Of a stretch of DNA of 64,000 nucleotides, positions 22,290-34,959 are shown in pieces. The notes below the pieces were generated by a model. It made no database searches. It saw nothing but the letters and a program-made list of their open reading frames with translations, and had not been told where the DNA came from. How positions within the stretch are numbered: position 1 is the stretch's first letter; each line of letters starts with the position of its first letter. This DNA comes from Holothuria scabra (Eukaryota > Echinodermata > Holothuroidea > Aspidochirotida > Holothuriidae). The stretch is taken from NCBI GenBank assembly GCA_037179385.1, contig CM074179.1, positions 4,464,001-4,528,000 on the forward strand, given 5' to 3'. The position numbers and the translations under genes are program-made.

Positions 22290-25200
22290 CTCTCAACGTT
22301 AATGGTTTGAGGGACAGTAGGAAGAGGGCTAGGATATTCCAGTTTTGTAAGTCACTGGGTGTGGACTTTGTTTTCCTCCAGGAAACCCACATTGTGAACG
22401 AGGACGATGTCCACACCTGGTCATATGAATGGGGAGGGGGGTTGTACGCTTCTTTTGGGTCAGCAACTTCTTGTGGTTCTGTTATTTTAGTTTCGCCAAG
22501 GTGGACCCCCATGGTCGGAAAAGTGGATTCTGATCACGAGGGCCGCCTGGTATGCATTACAATGAGACATCCCTGTGGGCATTTTTTTCTGTATAATGTG
22601 TACGCGCCCAATCGGCCTTCAGACAGAAGGGACTTCTTCATGACCCGTGCATCCTGGCTGGAGACTTTAACTGCGTCCCTGACACTCAGGCTGACCGAAT
22701 GTCCTCTTGTACATCTTCAGGCTGCAGTGTCGGCATGGCGGAATTGGACACGTTCTTAAACAATCACGACATGGTTGATGTTTGGAGAGCGAAACATCCC
22801 GGATTGTCTGTGTTCACTTGGCACCGCTCTGATGGCACAGACGCCTCAAGGCTGGATCGGGTGTACTCTCCACCTTCACTGTCAACGGGTGAATGTGAAG
22901 TTGTGGCATGCCCAATTTCGGATCATGATGCAGTTACAGTCTCCTTCGTCGGCAAGGGGTTCTGGAAAATGAACATAGATATTCTAACGGAGGATGACTA
23001 CAGAGAACAGTTTAAAGTCAGGTACGAAGGGTGGCGAACATTACGGCCGGCCTTCATCAGATATAAATTGGTGGGATGATGTCAAGTCCCGCATCAAACA
23101 TTTTACTGTTAAATACTGTGTCGCAAGAGCTCGTCGGAGAAGGGAGGAGTTCCTTTCGCTTTGTTCCAGGGAGAGGGATGGGGACCCCTCCGCACTCCAC
23201 GCAATTCAAGAGTATCTTGATCGAAAAATGCACGGGGCCCGTGTTCGTGCTCGTGTAAATTGCGTGGAGGCAGAGGAAAAACCGACTATCAAATTTTACC
23301 GGGACGCCACGATGCATGCCATGGACCGCCGCATTAAAGCAGCTCGTGACATCCACGGTATTGTACAGAAGGACCCCCTCGACATCGTGGATGTGTATAA
23401 AACCTTTTATGAACAGCTTTACTCCCGGGCAGATGTCGATGAGGGCCTTCAAAGGTCCCTTTTAGACAATATTGACAGAGTCCCCTCTGAAGAGCACAAC
23501 GACGAACTTGGTTCCCTCCTGTCTGTAGACGAGCTCTGGAAGGCAGTGGCGAAGATGAAGGGTGGAAAGGCACCTGGGTCCGATGGTATCCCTGTGGAGT
23601 TCTACAAATGCTTCTGGGGTACTGTCGGGCACGACCTCCGTGATGTATTTGCCTCTGCCTTTGTTGAAGGTACACTTAGCCCCTCGCAGCGCACAGGTGT
23701 TATAACGCTGCTGCCAAAGTCTGGAGACCCACTAGATCCCAAAAACAAGCGACCAATTACCTTGTTAAATGTGGACTACAAGATTCTGGCGAAAGCCCTT
23801 TGTAGCAGACTGGGCTCAGTCATGCCAGATCTTGTAGGTTCCTTTCAGACCTGTGCAGTGCAGGGACACAGTATTCATCAGAACCATGTGCGCTTGTCTC
23901 CCTCGATCAGGAGAAGGCCTTTGACATGGTTGATCACAGTTTCCTTTTTAAAATTTTGAACAAGTTTATGTTGAATCCGGTTTTTGTTAAATGGACCTCT
24001 TTATTGTATAATAGTGTATATAGTCGGGTTATTGTTAATGGCCTACCGTCGGACCCCTTCAGAGTTCAACGTGGGGTTCGACAGGGGTGTCCCCTGTCAC
24101 CTCTTCTCTATGTATTGTTCAGTGAATCACTTGCGAGAGCCTTTCAAGTTGAGCCCTTATTTAAGCCTTTTCACATACCCGGTGGAGCTGAAGTCAAGTG
24201 CCTCCAGTATGCTGACGACGTCACATGTGTAGTCTCGGATCTAGCTTCCTTCAGGGGTGGAAACAACTGCCCTTCGCGGCGTCATGGGTGGACGATGCCA
24301 TCAAAATCAATGGCATATGGTTCGGGTACGGTTCACCTGAGTTACTTACCTGGAACGAGAAAGTAGACCTGGTGGAAGCTAGGTTGTTTGACTTCAGTGA
24401 TCCCCACGTAAGTCTGATGGGGAAGGTAACAGTTATCAACAGGTTCATTTACCCTCTCTTGTGGTATCCCGGCACTGTTCTGGCTGCTCCGGACAGTGCC
24501 CTGTTGCGACTCGAGAGGGCTGTGTTTAAGTTTCTTTGGTCCGGGAAAACGGAGCTTGTCAGAAGGAAAGTGGTTTACCAGGATCCTGGGAGAGGGGGAT
24601 TAGGCCTTGTGCACTGCCATTTGCTTATTTTGTCCGTTATTGGGGGAGGGGGGGGGGGGTTGTCATTCCGTTGGTTCCTCCCTAATTTGTTTAGCAACAG
24701 TGTTCCTCATAGCTGGAGACTCACGAGGACCTATTGTATTATGCGGGAAACTCTTCGTATCGTGGCAAATGTAGGGGATGTTTCGCAGTCCAGTGCGGGG
24801 GACCAATACCGGACCATTTTTGAGGACTTGGTTGGTCAGGCCCAACCCAGGAACTATGCGTCAGGTCCAGAAGTTTGGCGTGTGGTTCACAATAGATCAC
24901 TTGACTACCGCCAGCGGGACCTGCTGTGGCGAATAGCCCATGACGCCATCGTGACTAATCGCAAGCGCCTCCGTTGGCGTCTTGGAGATGGGATTTGCCC
25001 CCGCACTGGATGCAATCAGTGGGAGAGTGTGCCACAGGTGTTTTGGCAGTGTGGTTTCGTGGGCCTCCTTTGGGAGTGGTTTCAAGCCCTGGCTGATCTA
25101 CTCGCGTCTTGTCGTGCGTGGGCTGGCAGGACTATGCTTTGTATGGCTTGTCAGCCCCGCCATGCAATACGAGTATTTGCAATATTCTGATGTTTGTTTC

Positions 25201-25333
25201 GGCCACCATTAAGCTGGCCGGGGCTGGGGATTGGTGAAGTCGGAGATTAGGCTGAGGGTGGAAGCGGACCACGTTCGGCAGGCGGTGGGGTCCTCTTGTT
25301 TCTTGTGGGCCGGGTGGTGGTCAATCTGTAAAT
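22265..25333 (+). pseudogene. LINE-A copy Q ORF2 (EN-RT)
   Basis: It starts MSDTLSLLTLNVNGLRDSRK. The endonuclease has FLQETH; a frameshift then puts the GDFN segment (near 22667) out of frame, followed by SRLDRVYSP and SDHDAV. The linker and RT in the frame 22994-23959 include GSDGIPVEFYKCFWG and ITLLPKSGDPLDPKNK. A deletion near 23884 removes residues before motif A. Motif B (GVRQGCPLSPLLYVLFSE) and motif C (LQYADDVTCVV) are intact at 24073-24240. A deletion after LASFR, a G5AG12 tract (24642-24659) and a damaged C-terminal Cys/His region (HVFWQC altered to QVFWQC) follow. It is not functional as written. Confidence 0.85.
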
Positions 25334-25496
25334 GATTCTACTACCTGTTTATTAACGGGGGGGGGGGGTCACAGAAGTTTTGTTTCTTGCAAGTGTAAAT
25401 AGATGTTATTATTAGTTTAACGTTGTGTTCTGTGTCTGGTCCGGTTGGGGTTTTTTTGTTTTGACAGTGTCCGTTTCCAAGCACTTTAAAAGAACA

Positions 25497-26276
25497 CCTT
25501 TCAGACCTGTGCGGTGCGGGGACACAGTATTCAGCAGAACCTCTGGTTGGTTCGAGACTTAGTTCAATACGTAATGGACCGTGATCTTCCATGTGCGCTT
25601 GTCTCCCTCGATCAGGAGAAGGCCTTCGACATGGTTGATCATGGATTCCTCTTTAAAATTTTGAAGTTTTGTTTAAATCCAGTTTTTGTTAAATGGACCT
25701 CCTTATTGTATAATAGTGTAAACAGTCGGGTTATCGTTAATGGCCTACCGTCAGACCCCTTCAGTGTCCAACGTGGCGTACGACAGGGATGCCCCCTATC
25801 ACCATTACTTTACGTATTGTTTAGTGAATCATTAGCAAGACCTTTTCAAGTAGAGCCTTTGTTTCAACCTTTTCACATTCCCGGTGGTGCCTTCAGTATG
25901 CTGATGACGTCACGTGCGTAGTCTCCGACCTAGCTTCCTTCAAGGCACGTTGTCTAAGTTTCAAAGAGCCACAGGTGCCAGGCTGAATCCCAATAAGACC
26001 AAAGGACTTCGCCTAGGTAAGTGGCGGTCAAGAAGACTGCCCTTCGCTGCATCATGGGTAGATGACGCCATAAGGATCAACGGCATATGGTTTGGTTATG
26101 GGTAAACCGAGTTACTTACCTGGAATGAGAAAGTGGACCTGGTGGGAGCTAGGTTGAAGGACTTCGACGCGCGCCACATTAGCCTGTTCGGAAAGGTGAC
26201 AGTTATCAATCGTTTTATTTATCCCCTTTTGTGGTATCCAGGCACTGTTCTGGCTGCTCCAAAGGGTGCCCTGTTG
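25497..26276 (+). pseudogene. LINE-A copy H, ORF2 third part
   Basis: The RT of copy H resumes inside the right duplication. It encodes HSIQQNLWLVRDLVQYVMDR, motif A SLDQEKAFDMVDH, and motif B GVRQGCPLSPLLYVLFSE. A deletion then fuses HIPGGA to the tail of motif C (AFSMLMTSRA in this frame, YADDVTC in another). The frame 25914-26105 carries RATGARLNPNKTKGLRLGKW. It stops at 26276 against the 3' end of copy S. The final 1.2 kb of copy H is not found beyond copy S. Confidence 0.8.
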
Positions 26277-26440
26277 GTGTGCTTTTTAAGTGCATTGAAA
26301 CGGCACATACAAAACAAAAACAAAAACTGAAACCGGATCGGCAAAAACAAACGCAAAACTATTTACAGAATGCTAAATCAAACAGAAAATTACGTTCATT
26401 ACAGTAATAAGCTATATATACCCCTTACATACCCACCCTT

Positions 26441-29290
26441 TTACAAATTGACCACCACACGGTCCCCCCTCACCGAAACGAGTGGACCCCATCGCCTACC
26501 GAACGCCGACCTTGGCAAACGAACGAAGTCGGACTCAACCCTCAGCCTCACCTCCGCCTTCACCGATGCCAGGACGACGTCCGCAGGCTTCCCCATCCCC
26601 CTAAAAACAACGTTACATCGGTCTCTCCATAATGCCAGCTTTATGGAGGCCGAAACAAAGGTAAGTATGTCCTGAATACTTGTATTGCATGGCGGGGGTG
26701 AAAGACCATACAAAGCATAGTCCCGGCCGACCGCCCATGTGTTGCCCATCGTCAAGCGATCGGTCAGGGCTTGGAACCATTCCCAAAGGGTGGCCACAAA
26801 TTCACACTGCCAAAACACATGTGACACACTTTCCCACTTTGTGCATCCAGTGCGTGGGCAAATTCCATCTCCAAAACGCCACCGAAGACGCTTCTGCTGT
26901 GGACCACACGCCACACTTCCGACCCTGAAGCATAGTGATTGGATTGGACCTGGCCAACCAAATCTTCATAAACAGCCTGATATAGGTCCCTTGCACATAA
27001 CTGCGAAACGGCCCCAACTCTAGATATAATTAGGAGCGTTTCTCTCATTTGACTGTGTGTTTCCGAGGGCCTCCAGCTGTGGGGTTCACTGTTACTAAAC
27101 AGAGAGGGAAGGAACCGACGGAATGATAATCCCCCCCAATAACGGACAAAATACGCAAAAGGCATTTTGCTGCCTACAGCACTATAAACACACTTGGTCA
27201 GGAGAAAACGGAGTTTGGAAGGAAAGTGCACAAGGCCCAACCCACCACGCCTAACATCCTGATATACCATCCCTCTTCTTACGAGCTCCGTCTTCCCTGA
27301 CCATAAGAACCTAAACACAGCCCTCTCGAGACGCAACAGGACACCCTGTGGAGCAGCCAGAACAGTGCCTGGATACCACAAAAGGGGATAAATAAAACGA
27401 TTGATAACTGTCACCTTTCCGAACAGGCTAATGTGGCGCGCGTCGAAGTCCTTCAACCTAGCTTCCACCAGGTCCACTTTCTCATTCCAGGTAAGTAACT
27501 CGGTTTGCCCATAACCAAACCATATGCCGTTGATCCTTATGGCGTCATCTACCCATGATGCAGCGAAGGGCAGTCTTCTTGACCGCCACTTACCTAGGCG
27601 AAGTCCTTTGGTCTTACTGGGATTCAGTCTGGCACCTGTGGCTCTTTGAAACTTAGACAACGTGCCAGTAAGGGCCTTGAAGGAAGCTAGGTCGGAGACT
27701 ACGCATGTGACGTCATGAGCATACTGAACCCGACTGTTTACACTATTATACAATAAGGAGGTCCATTTAACAAAAATTCAAACAAAACTTCAAAATTTTA
27801 AAGAGGAATCCATGATCAACCATGTCGAAGGCCTTCTCCAGCGCACATGGAAGATCACGGTCCATCACGTATTCAACTAAGTCCCGCACCACCCAGAGGT
27901 TCTGCTGAATACTGTGTCCCCGCATCGCACAGGTCTGAAAGGACCCTACAAGATTTGGCACCAGAATCTTGTAATCTACATTTAACAAGGTGATTGGCCG
28001 TTTGTTTTTCGGTTCGAGGGGGTCTCCTGACTTAGGCAGCAAAGTTATTATGCCTGTGCGCTGCGAGTGGCTCAATGAGCAAGCGAGGAAGGCAGAGACG
28101 AACACATCACGGAGATCATGTGCTGTGGTACCCCAGAAGCGTTTATAGAATTCCACTGGAATACCGTCGGATCCAGGTGCCTTTCCGCTTTTCATGAGCG
28201 AAGTTCATCATTCCGATCTTTACAGGGCGTCTTGTCAATATTATCTAATAGGGACTTTTGAAGGTCTTCATCGACATCTGCCTGGGTATACAGCTGCTTA
28301 TAAAAGTTTTTGTACTCTTCTACAATGTCGAGAGGGTCCGTATGTACCACACCGTGGGCGTCACGGACAGCTTTTATGCTGCGATCAATGGCATACTTTG
28401 TGACGTCCCGGTAGAACTTAATGGTTGGTTTCTCCTCCGCCTCCACACATTGCACACGAGCACGAACCCGGGCCCCGTGTAGTTTTTCATCAAGATATTG
28501 TTGGATTGCATGAAGTGCGGAGGGGTCCCCGTTCCTATCCCTAGAGCAAAGTGAAAGGAACTCCCCCCTTCTTCGACGAGCTCTTGCTACACAGTACTCC
28601 ACTGTAAAACGTTTGATGCGGCTCTTTACATCATCCCACCACTCTGAACCTCCAACTGCATCATGGTCCGAAATTGGACATGCCACAACTTCGCAATCAC
28701 TTGGTGACAGAGCCGTTGGAGCGTACACCCGGTCCAACCTTGAGGCGTCCGTGCCATCAGGGCGGTGCCAAGTGAACACGGACAAGCCAGGATGCTGCAC
28801 TCTCCAAACGTCAACCATATCGTGATTCTTTGTGAACATGTCCAACTCCACCATACCCACACTACAGCTTGAACATGTGAAGGTGGACATTCGATCAAAC
28901 CGTGTGTCAGGGACACAGTTGAAGTCTCCAGATAGGATACAAGGGGCACAGCCAGGAACGAAGGATGGCAGGGTAGCAAAAAAATTCCTTCTGTCTGTAG
29001 GTTGGTTAGGGGCATGAACGTTACATAGGAAGAAATTCCCGCAAGGATGTTTGATGGTGATGCATACCAATCGTCCCTCATGATCATGATCAACCTTTCC
29101 GACCAGGGAAGACCATCTTGGAGAAACTGAAATGACAGATCCACAGGAAGATGCAGAACCAAAGGAAGCGTACAAACCCCCACCCCATTCGTAGGACCAG
29201 GTGTAGACATCGTCCTCATTAACGAAAACGAAGGAAAACGAAGTCCACACCTAATGATTTACAAAATTGGAATATTCTGGACCTCTTCCG
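26441..29290 (-). pseudogene. LINE-A copy S ORF2 (EN-RT)
   Basis: The endonuclease frame (29250-28192) has SGDFNCVPDTRFDR, SRLDRVYAP and SDHDAV. It lacks the first QETH segment in frame, because a frameshift occurs near 29225. A deletion after SDHDAV removes about 60 residues. The RT starts with GSDGIPVEFYKRFWGT (28195-27767). Motif A is damaged: CALEKAFDMVDH lacks the SLDQ part. A large deletion after VNSR removes motif B and part of C; YAHDVTCVV has His in place of the first Asp of YADD. Its G tract is the frame-keeping seven (27131-27137). The C-terminus (26914-26441) has the C-x3-C...H-x4-C motif and ends GDRVVVNL. Confidence 0.85.
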
Positions 29291-29324
29291 ACAGAGGACC
29301 ATTCATGAAATGTGGAGTGTGATA

Positions 29325-30405
29325 TTACAAAACTGTCTCTAACCTAGCCTTTTTATTACATGGATCTGGTGCTGGTGGCACAGAAGGACTAACTCCCCCT
29401 CCCCGGTCGGACACCTCCCCTGAGGCCGACCTTTTCAACTTGGGCTCAAGTTCAACGGCCTCACACAAATCAAACCAGCCCTCCCCAGATAGTGGGTCCT
29501 TTGCTGGAGGCTCTGAGGCAGGTCCTCCCACATCTGACATGGCAGTGTCAGACTCCGAATCCGATGACAGTTGAAGGTCATTCTCCACTGTCAGTATTCC
29601 AGCCTCCCCAGGAGCTGGTGCGGATTGTGCCTCAGGTACTGATGTGGAGGGTTGGGAAGGGCCTACCTCAGGGTTCCCACAGACCACCTCACATCCCTTA
29701 GAAGCTAGGAACTCTTGTTCCACCTGATGTGCCACCTCATCAGGCGTAGGGGACCTGGGTTCCTCCACCATTGGTTCAGGGTCTGAAGACGAGGGTTCAC
29801 CTGCCGGCTCCACATCTGCACTTGCACGTGCAGAGTACGATGTGGGGCAGGCACCAGAGACATGTCCCTTCTCCCCGCACAAGTTACACCGCACATCATT
29901 GGGACATGTTGCCCTCTCATGCCCCAACTGCAGGCATCTGCCACAACGTTTGTTAGGGCATGACTTGGCTTCATGTCCCTCCTCTCTACACTGAAAACAG
30001 GTGCGAGGCTGACCGAAATACCTGATGTGGGCCTTCGAACCCCCTATGAACAAGACGGAGGGAATGTCTTTCTTCAGCTCCATACGGAACTGTCTCTTTC
30101 CGTTGAGAATTCCGGCCAAATCACCATTATACTTGACCCAACGCCAGTCAGAGACAGTTCCGTACTGTCCTAGGCTAGAACCCTCGCCACCAGGCTCTGA
30201 TCTACCTCAAAATTGAGGTACAACACTGTCACCACCACAGGGCGGTCATATGGGGTGACAGTCAGACCCTCCACTCCCTTCAGGGAGGAACGGCCCTTCC
30301 GGGTGCAAGGGCCTGCAACATCTGTATATCCTTAGACGCGTCTACGTTATTGTTCTTCAACACAGAAAAAACATGCTGGGATGTAACATTCCCCCTCTAC
30401 TCAAA
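29325..30405 (-). pseudogene. LINE-A copy S ORF1 (CCHC gag-like)
   Basis: The frame 30119-29325 carries the C-terminal two thirds: RYFGQPRTCF, three knuckles (CFQCREEGHEAKSC, CGRCLQLGHERATC, CNLCGEKGHVSGAC), an acidic tail and the end CNKKARLETVL. Upstream, the VEGLTVTPYDR part (about 30270) lies in other frames, separated by small indels near 30170 and 30290. The start codon region (about 30410) lacks the MPGGRD segment. All three knuckles are intact, so the RNA-binding half is well kept. Confidence 0.8.
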
Positions 30406-30667
30406 CTGTAACTTAACGATACTGCAAAGGTTTGTGGCACAAGGCCACGCAGCAACTAGAGAGAGAACTTCAGCACAGCAGTTCAAACCCAGGCAGGGAA
30501 AATAGGGAACCCAACTATAGACCAGGCGTGCTTTAAAACGAGCACGGCTAAACCACGTCCCCAAGCGAGAGACTACACCCAATACCCAAACACTTCAGTA
30601 AAATGACAGTAGTAGACAGTATAGCACAATGCCAAAATTCAGCACGATCAGCGAGAGCTCCGCGAAA

Positions 30668-30815
30668 CACCACACGGTTCCCCCTCACCGAAACGAGTGG
30701 ACCCCATCGCCTACCGAACGCCGACCTTGGCAAACGAACGTAAAAAGTAGCTGTGCTGCTTGTTATACTGACTTATACTACTTGGTAAATCTTGGTATGC
30801 GTCCGTAATGGTATG
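30668..30815. mobile_element. LINE-A scraps
   Basis: Bases 30668-30740 are antisense ORF2 C-terminus (the GRRWGPLVSVRGNRVV block). Bases 30741-30815 are sense 5'UTR-like (GTGCTGCTTGTTATACTGAC) and variant 3'UTR-like sequence (GCGTCCGTAATGGTATGAAT). They are rearranged debris. Confidence 0.55.
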
Positions 30816-31140
30816 AATGAATGCAAAAAGACAATTGAAGAACTGCTCTGTGAAAAAACAGGAGCTAGAAAGACAAATTTAAAGGCTTACAGACTCAAGG
30901 TCGACGTAAGGGGAAGTTAGTTTATAGTGAGTCATGTCTTAAAACAAACCATTAAGGATGTAGGTAGTGGTCATTTTACTTATTGGATTAGTTATTGATA
31001 TTCTCACTGCAGTAACCAACATAATTACAAACAGGGACTCAAAGATGAAATAATTTACACACGAGACCCGTCGAGCATATCACGAACTTTCCTTGTGCAG
31101 TTCTACCCTACCAAGTGAGTACAGCATAATGGCTAGAAAG
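30816..31140. other. Unassigned non-coding stretch
   Basis: AT-rich DNA with no open frame, repeat or motif that I recognise. It may belong to the 5' flank of the decayed gene that follows. Confidence 0.4.
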
Positions 31141-32101
31141 AAAGAAATCAACATTTAACATTTTTGATGTTAGTGGGGACTACATCGGTGTTTGGCGGTC
31201 AATTGCATGTGCAAACATTGTTCAAGATGGGAAAGTGAGGGTTAAGAGATGGGACTACTCTAGGGAAGAAGCTACATGTGGTAAACTTTGCATTCTACTT
31301 GATTCGGGAGGAAACATGAAGTATGGATGGAAATTATTTGCTGTCTATTCTGAGAGTGCCAGAGAAACAGTCAGCCGTAGCTGATGCTCTACAGTCATTA
31401 ATCAAAGAAAAAATAAAGGTGCCAGAACAGTAGAAGGTATTACTAGTTGTGCCTTATTGAAGGAAAAAGACAAGTTTGTTTTTCATGAACTCTCTTTCCC
31501 ACAATACCAGTTAAAAATGTAGTCCCTGATACAATACATCTTTTCTTGAGAATATCTGATGAGCTTGTTAATCATTTACTGGTTGAATTGAAGACCAGGA
31601 ATAATTTGAAGAAGTGCACAAATAAAAAGGATTTTCCAGTTGACAAATAAAAGAACATTTAAAAATTTAAAACTTTCGTTAAATCCTTGGGCATTACATG
31701 GCAGTTTTTTGTTGATAAAGGATCAAAATTGACATGATCATGTCAAGAGATTTTTCAGGAGCAGAACACATGAGCTAATCCCTGATTTCAAAACTTTGGT
31801 CAAATTTTATCACACTAATTAAGCAACTAAAAGGACCCTTGTCTTCCGCACAAATTGACAAGTTTGAAGAAGATGCACGTGCATGGGTAAAATTATTTTC
31901 TCAGGTCTATTTATCAAAAGATGTAACCCCGTACATGCATGTTCTCATGAACCAGAATCTTTAAGTGAGCATAGTAATACATCTTTGTTCTCTCAGCAAG
32001 GGCTTGAAAAGATGAATGACCGTGTAACGTCTTCGTATTTTAGATCCTCACCACATCTTAATATGAAGCCTTCCGTCAGATCATGCAGAAACAAAACAGG
32101 A
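31141..32101 (+). pseudogene. Unnamed GDGT-family gene, copy 1 (decayed)
   Basis: I do not know a named gene for this. In three frames it encodes blocks shared with the fuller copy at 49.2-52.0 kb. VVPDTIHLFLRISDELVNHL (about 31525) corresponds to IPDVLHLFLRISDQLVNQL there. FKTFVKSLGITWQFFVDKGS (about 31670) corresponds to EDYISSVGIKWKFYVDKATG. VTPYMHV, then SLFSQQGLEKMNDRVTSSYF (about 31985), corresponds to IFSQQGMEKMNDSGTSWYF. It keeps a segment before the VVPDT block that is deleted in copy 2. Its N-terminal part (DVSGDYIGVWRSIACANIVQ) has no match in copy 2. Several stops make it a pseudogene. I recall similar uncharacterised multi-copy proteins in cnidarians and other invertebrates; a transposase origin is possible but unproven. 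Confidence 0.6.
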
Positions 32102-33383
32102 TAATTTTTTTTGTCTGCGTCTTGTAAAAGATTGGTCACACAGTGTATTTTGTGAAAAGTTATTTGAATAGCCTTGTTTTTAACATTAAGGTTGTCCGTT
32201 CTATTGTTTACATCAAAAGTGAAATTTATTGTGTTATGCATAGTATGTAGCTTTAACTACAACTAAATTTATACTATAGCCTTGTCAAGATATCTTGATG
32301 TCAGATCCTGCAATGTACACCAAATTGATTTTTTACTGTAGAATTGTACATACAATTCAGCACTGTAAGTGTTTTTCTATCAGTTTGTAGTCAAGTTATA
32401 TAAAGTAGCTATCTACAGTTCATAGCTATTCAAATTATAATGTATTCTCCTGATATGAAGTTGAATTCTGTTTTCACGTGTACCCCATACATATTTGTAA
32501 ATGGTATAATGCAGTTCGTATTGATTTAACACTTGTGTTTGTCCGCAAAGTATATTTTGTGCAACTCCCTCCATATTCTTACTGCTTTTCTTACTGCAAT
32601 TCATTTTTAAAGTTTGATATGACAGTTGAGTTATGAAGGAAGGAAGAGGCTTGTAAGGAAAACGGTGAAACACATTCAGGGTATTGTTCACTGGTCTTCT
32701 TAGCTGGAATCTTCATCTTTTGTATCTTAAATTATCTTTGCCATTCATAGAAATATGATCAAATATTTGGTTTATATTTTATTTTATCATTTCTATGCAT
32801 GTTTCTTACAAAAGGTATTGTTTGTAGTAGCTTTTTCATGGACAGTAAGACATCTTCAACTCAACTGGTCCAGTGAATGTATGTTTGACCTGCTATAATC
32901 ATTGATCTACAGTATATGAATGTCATATTTTTTCGTTTTAAATATGAAAAATTGGCTACTTACATTTTGAAAAGCTATTTCAGTATCATACGGGTTCTCC
33001 CACCAAAAGGGGTGCTGCAATTCGTCGTTTCATACACTCATGTGTAGGCACAGTTTATCCAACAATAGTACGGCTTATGTGTAATACTGTTAATTGAAAT
33101 GTAGAGTAATTCTTTATTCAACTCCTTCCTTATTTTGCAGATTGACTCATTAGATTGCCTGCAATTTGTGCAGCAATTCACTTTTTAGCAATTTTCTGTA
33201 ACCCAGGGACTTGTTCAGTGTTTTTCCTTGTATCAAATTGCTTAATTATTAAAAAATAGAAAATAAATTTTACTTGTGTGAAAAAATAATTCATTACTTG
33301 TGCAGTGTAATTTTTACAGTAGGTGCTGTAGATTTTGACAGAGTATAAAACTTTCTTTCACCGTGCTGGCAGTCAGAGCAAAA

Positions 33384-33414
<31 letters not shown>

Positions 33415-34178
33415 TGGCTTCTAGAATTTGAGTTTTCATGCAGTAACACAGTTTGAGCAGAAGCTTGAAGACTTCTTCAGCCCACTTAAAGTGTTTCACA
33501 ACTCAACTTCTTGTTTCATTGGTAATGCTCGAGCTCCCATGATGGAATATGTTAAAACCATAACAATGATGTAAACCATAACAATGATGTTAATGAGAAG
33601 TAATGCTAGGGTAGGCCTGAACAACCATCATTTCATGTTTAACTTGCTATGTACTAACTTATATTACCCTTTACCACCCCTTCCCCTTCCCCCTCCCTGC
33701 ACAAACTGCCATAGCATGCAAGACTTTGTAACCCAGCTAGGTGTGGCAGAGAAGGCAGATTCCTGGAAAACTGGATACTTTTCAGCCATGCAAAATTTTT
33801 AAGGTCCACCCATGTTATCTTTAGTTTACATTGCACCACAGCCATGCATCACCCTCCCAAATTCATGTCATCAGTATTCATGCTGAACGTTGCATGACGA
33901 ATCATTTTAAACCCCTACCCAGGCAGTCCTATACATAAAATACTAATTACTGAATCATTGCCAAACCATAGGCTATGGCATTTGACAAGCCACAGGTCAG
34001 TGTGATGTCTATGTGTATGTGTATAACTGTACAGAGTACATAGGGCTGTGAGGAGTAATTTGTATATTGTAACGTGTACTTAGCGGCTTTATAAAGAGCC
34101 GTGTACATAGCACAGGAATATTTTTGAGTTTTTAACGAAGTACTCTCCTGTAACGAAGGAAGGATTTTATGACATATT
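32102..34178. other. Non-coding, AT-rich, simple repeats
   Basis: No convincing coding region. It holds an A22 run followed by (TA)n at 33380-33415 and a short direct repeat (AACCATAACAATGATGT, twice, at 33554-33590). No TE ends were recognised, so part of it may be host intergenic DNA or 3' flank of the decayed gene. Confidence 0.5.
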
Positions 34179-34790
34179 GTGACCATATTTTGCCTCATTT
34201 TAAAAATGATTTCGACCAATGTGAAAATTGAGGGCGTAGAAGGGCTCACCGTCACACCATATGATCGCTCTGTGTTGGTGACGGTGCTGTACCTGAACTT
34301 TGAGGTTGAACAGGGTATGGTTGCGAGGGTTCTTGCACAGTACGGGACTGTCTCTGATATGCGGTGGTGTACCTATGGTGAAGGTGAGATAAAGGGCATA
34401 CTTAATGGAAAGAGGCAGTTCCGTATCATACTGAAAAAAGATATACACAGATATTTTCTGTTCATGGGGGGTCCAAAGCCCATATTCGTTATCTGGGACA
34501 GCCTCGTACTTGTTTTAAGTGTGGGAAGGAGGGACACGAAGCCAAGTCGTGTCCCAGATGCCTGCAGTTCGGGCACGGCAAGTCAAAGAGTCCTAACTCT
34601 GTGGCGAGGAGGGACATATTTAAATGTTTAATGACTGCCCTGCATCGTACTCTGTTCGTACCAGTGCTGATGTGGAGTCTTAACCCTCGCAAACATACCC
34701 AAAATACACTTCTCGGGAATTGCAGAAGGCAGCAAATGAGGTGCAACGGGACTTCCTTGCCTCCCAACAGTGTGAGGGGGGGGGGGGGGT
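34179..34790 (+). pseudogene. LINE ORF1 fragment, divergent LINE-A type
   Basis: The frame carries VEGLTVTPYDRSVLVTVLYL, NFEVEQGMVARVLAQYGTVS and LNGKRQFRIILKKDI, matching the middle of LINE-A ORF1 with many substitutions. The knuckle region follows in shifted frames (CFKCGKEGHEAKSC near 34515). Both ends of ORF1 are missing, and it stops at a 15-G run (about 34774-34788). It is older or from another subfamily than the copies to the left. Confidence 0.75.
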
Positions 34791-34850
34791 TCTGGGTTAG
34801 TTAGATAGGGTTAAATGACACACCAACACGAATGTGTTATATATTGGCCA
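34791..34850. other. Short unassigned spacer
   Basis: A short AT-rich spacer between the ORF1 fragment and the I/Nimb-like LINE. Nothing is recognised. Confidence 0.3.
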
Positions 34851-34959
34851 GTTACCATTGTTTAGGAAAACTTACTAAAAAGGGGGAAAGTAAAAACAGG
34901 GAAAACGGGGGGCTAAATTCCACAAAAAAGGAAAGCAGCAAGTTGGGAGTCATGTCAGA

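Larger units (their letters stand above)
20917..25496 (+). mobile_element. LINE-A copy Q, main body
   Basis: This divergent LINE-A subfamily copy, with its first 44 bp at 12454, is full length (about 4.6 kb). It has a 5'UTR to 21166, ORF1, ORF2 and a 3'UTR ending GTCCGTTTCCAAGCACTTTA. The right duplication CCTTTCAGA follows at 25497. The 3'UTR differs from other copies by a 12-G run near 25361 and a distinct body. Confidence 0.88.
26277..30667 (-). mobile_element. LINE-A copy S, near full length, antisense
   Basis: Reading on the minus strand there is a 5'UTR (30667 to about 30410, lacking its first tens of bases), ORF1, ORF2, and a 3'UTR (26440-26277) ending in the GCCGTTTCAATGCACTTAAA tail. 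It abuts copy H on its 3' side. No duplication could be recognised at its truncated 5' end. Confidence 0.85.
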
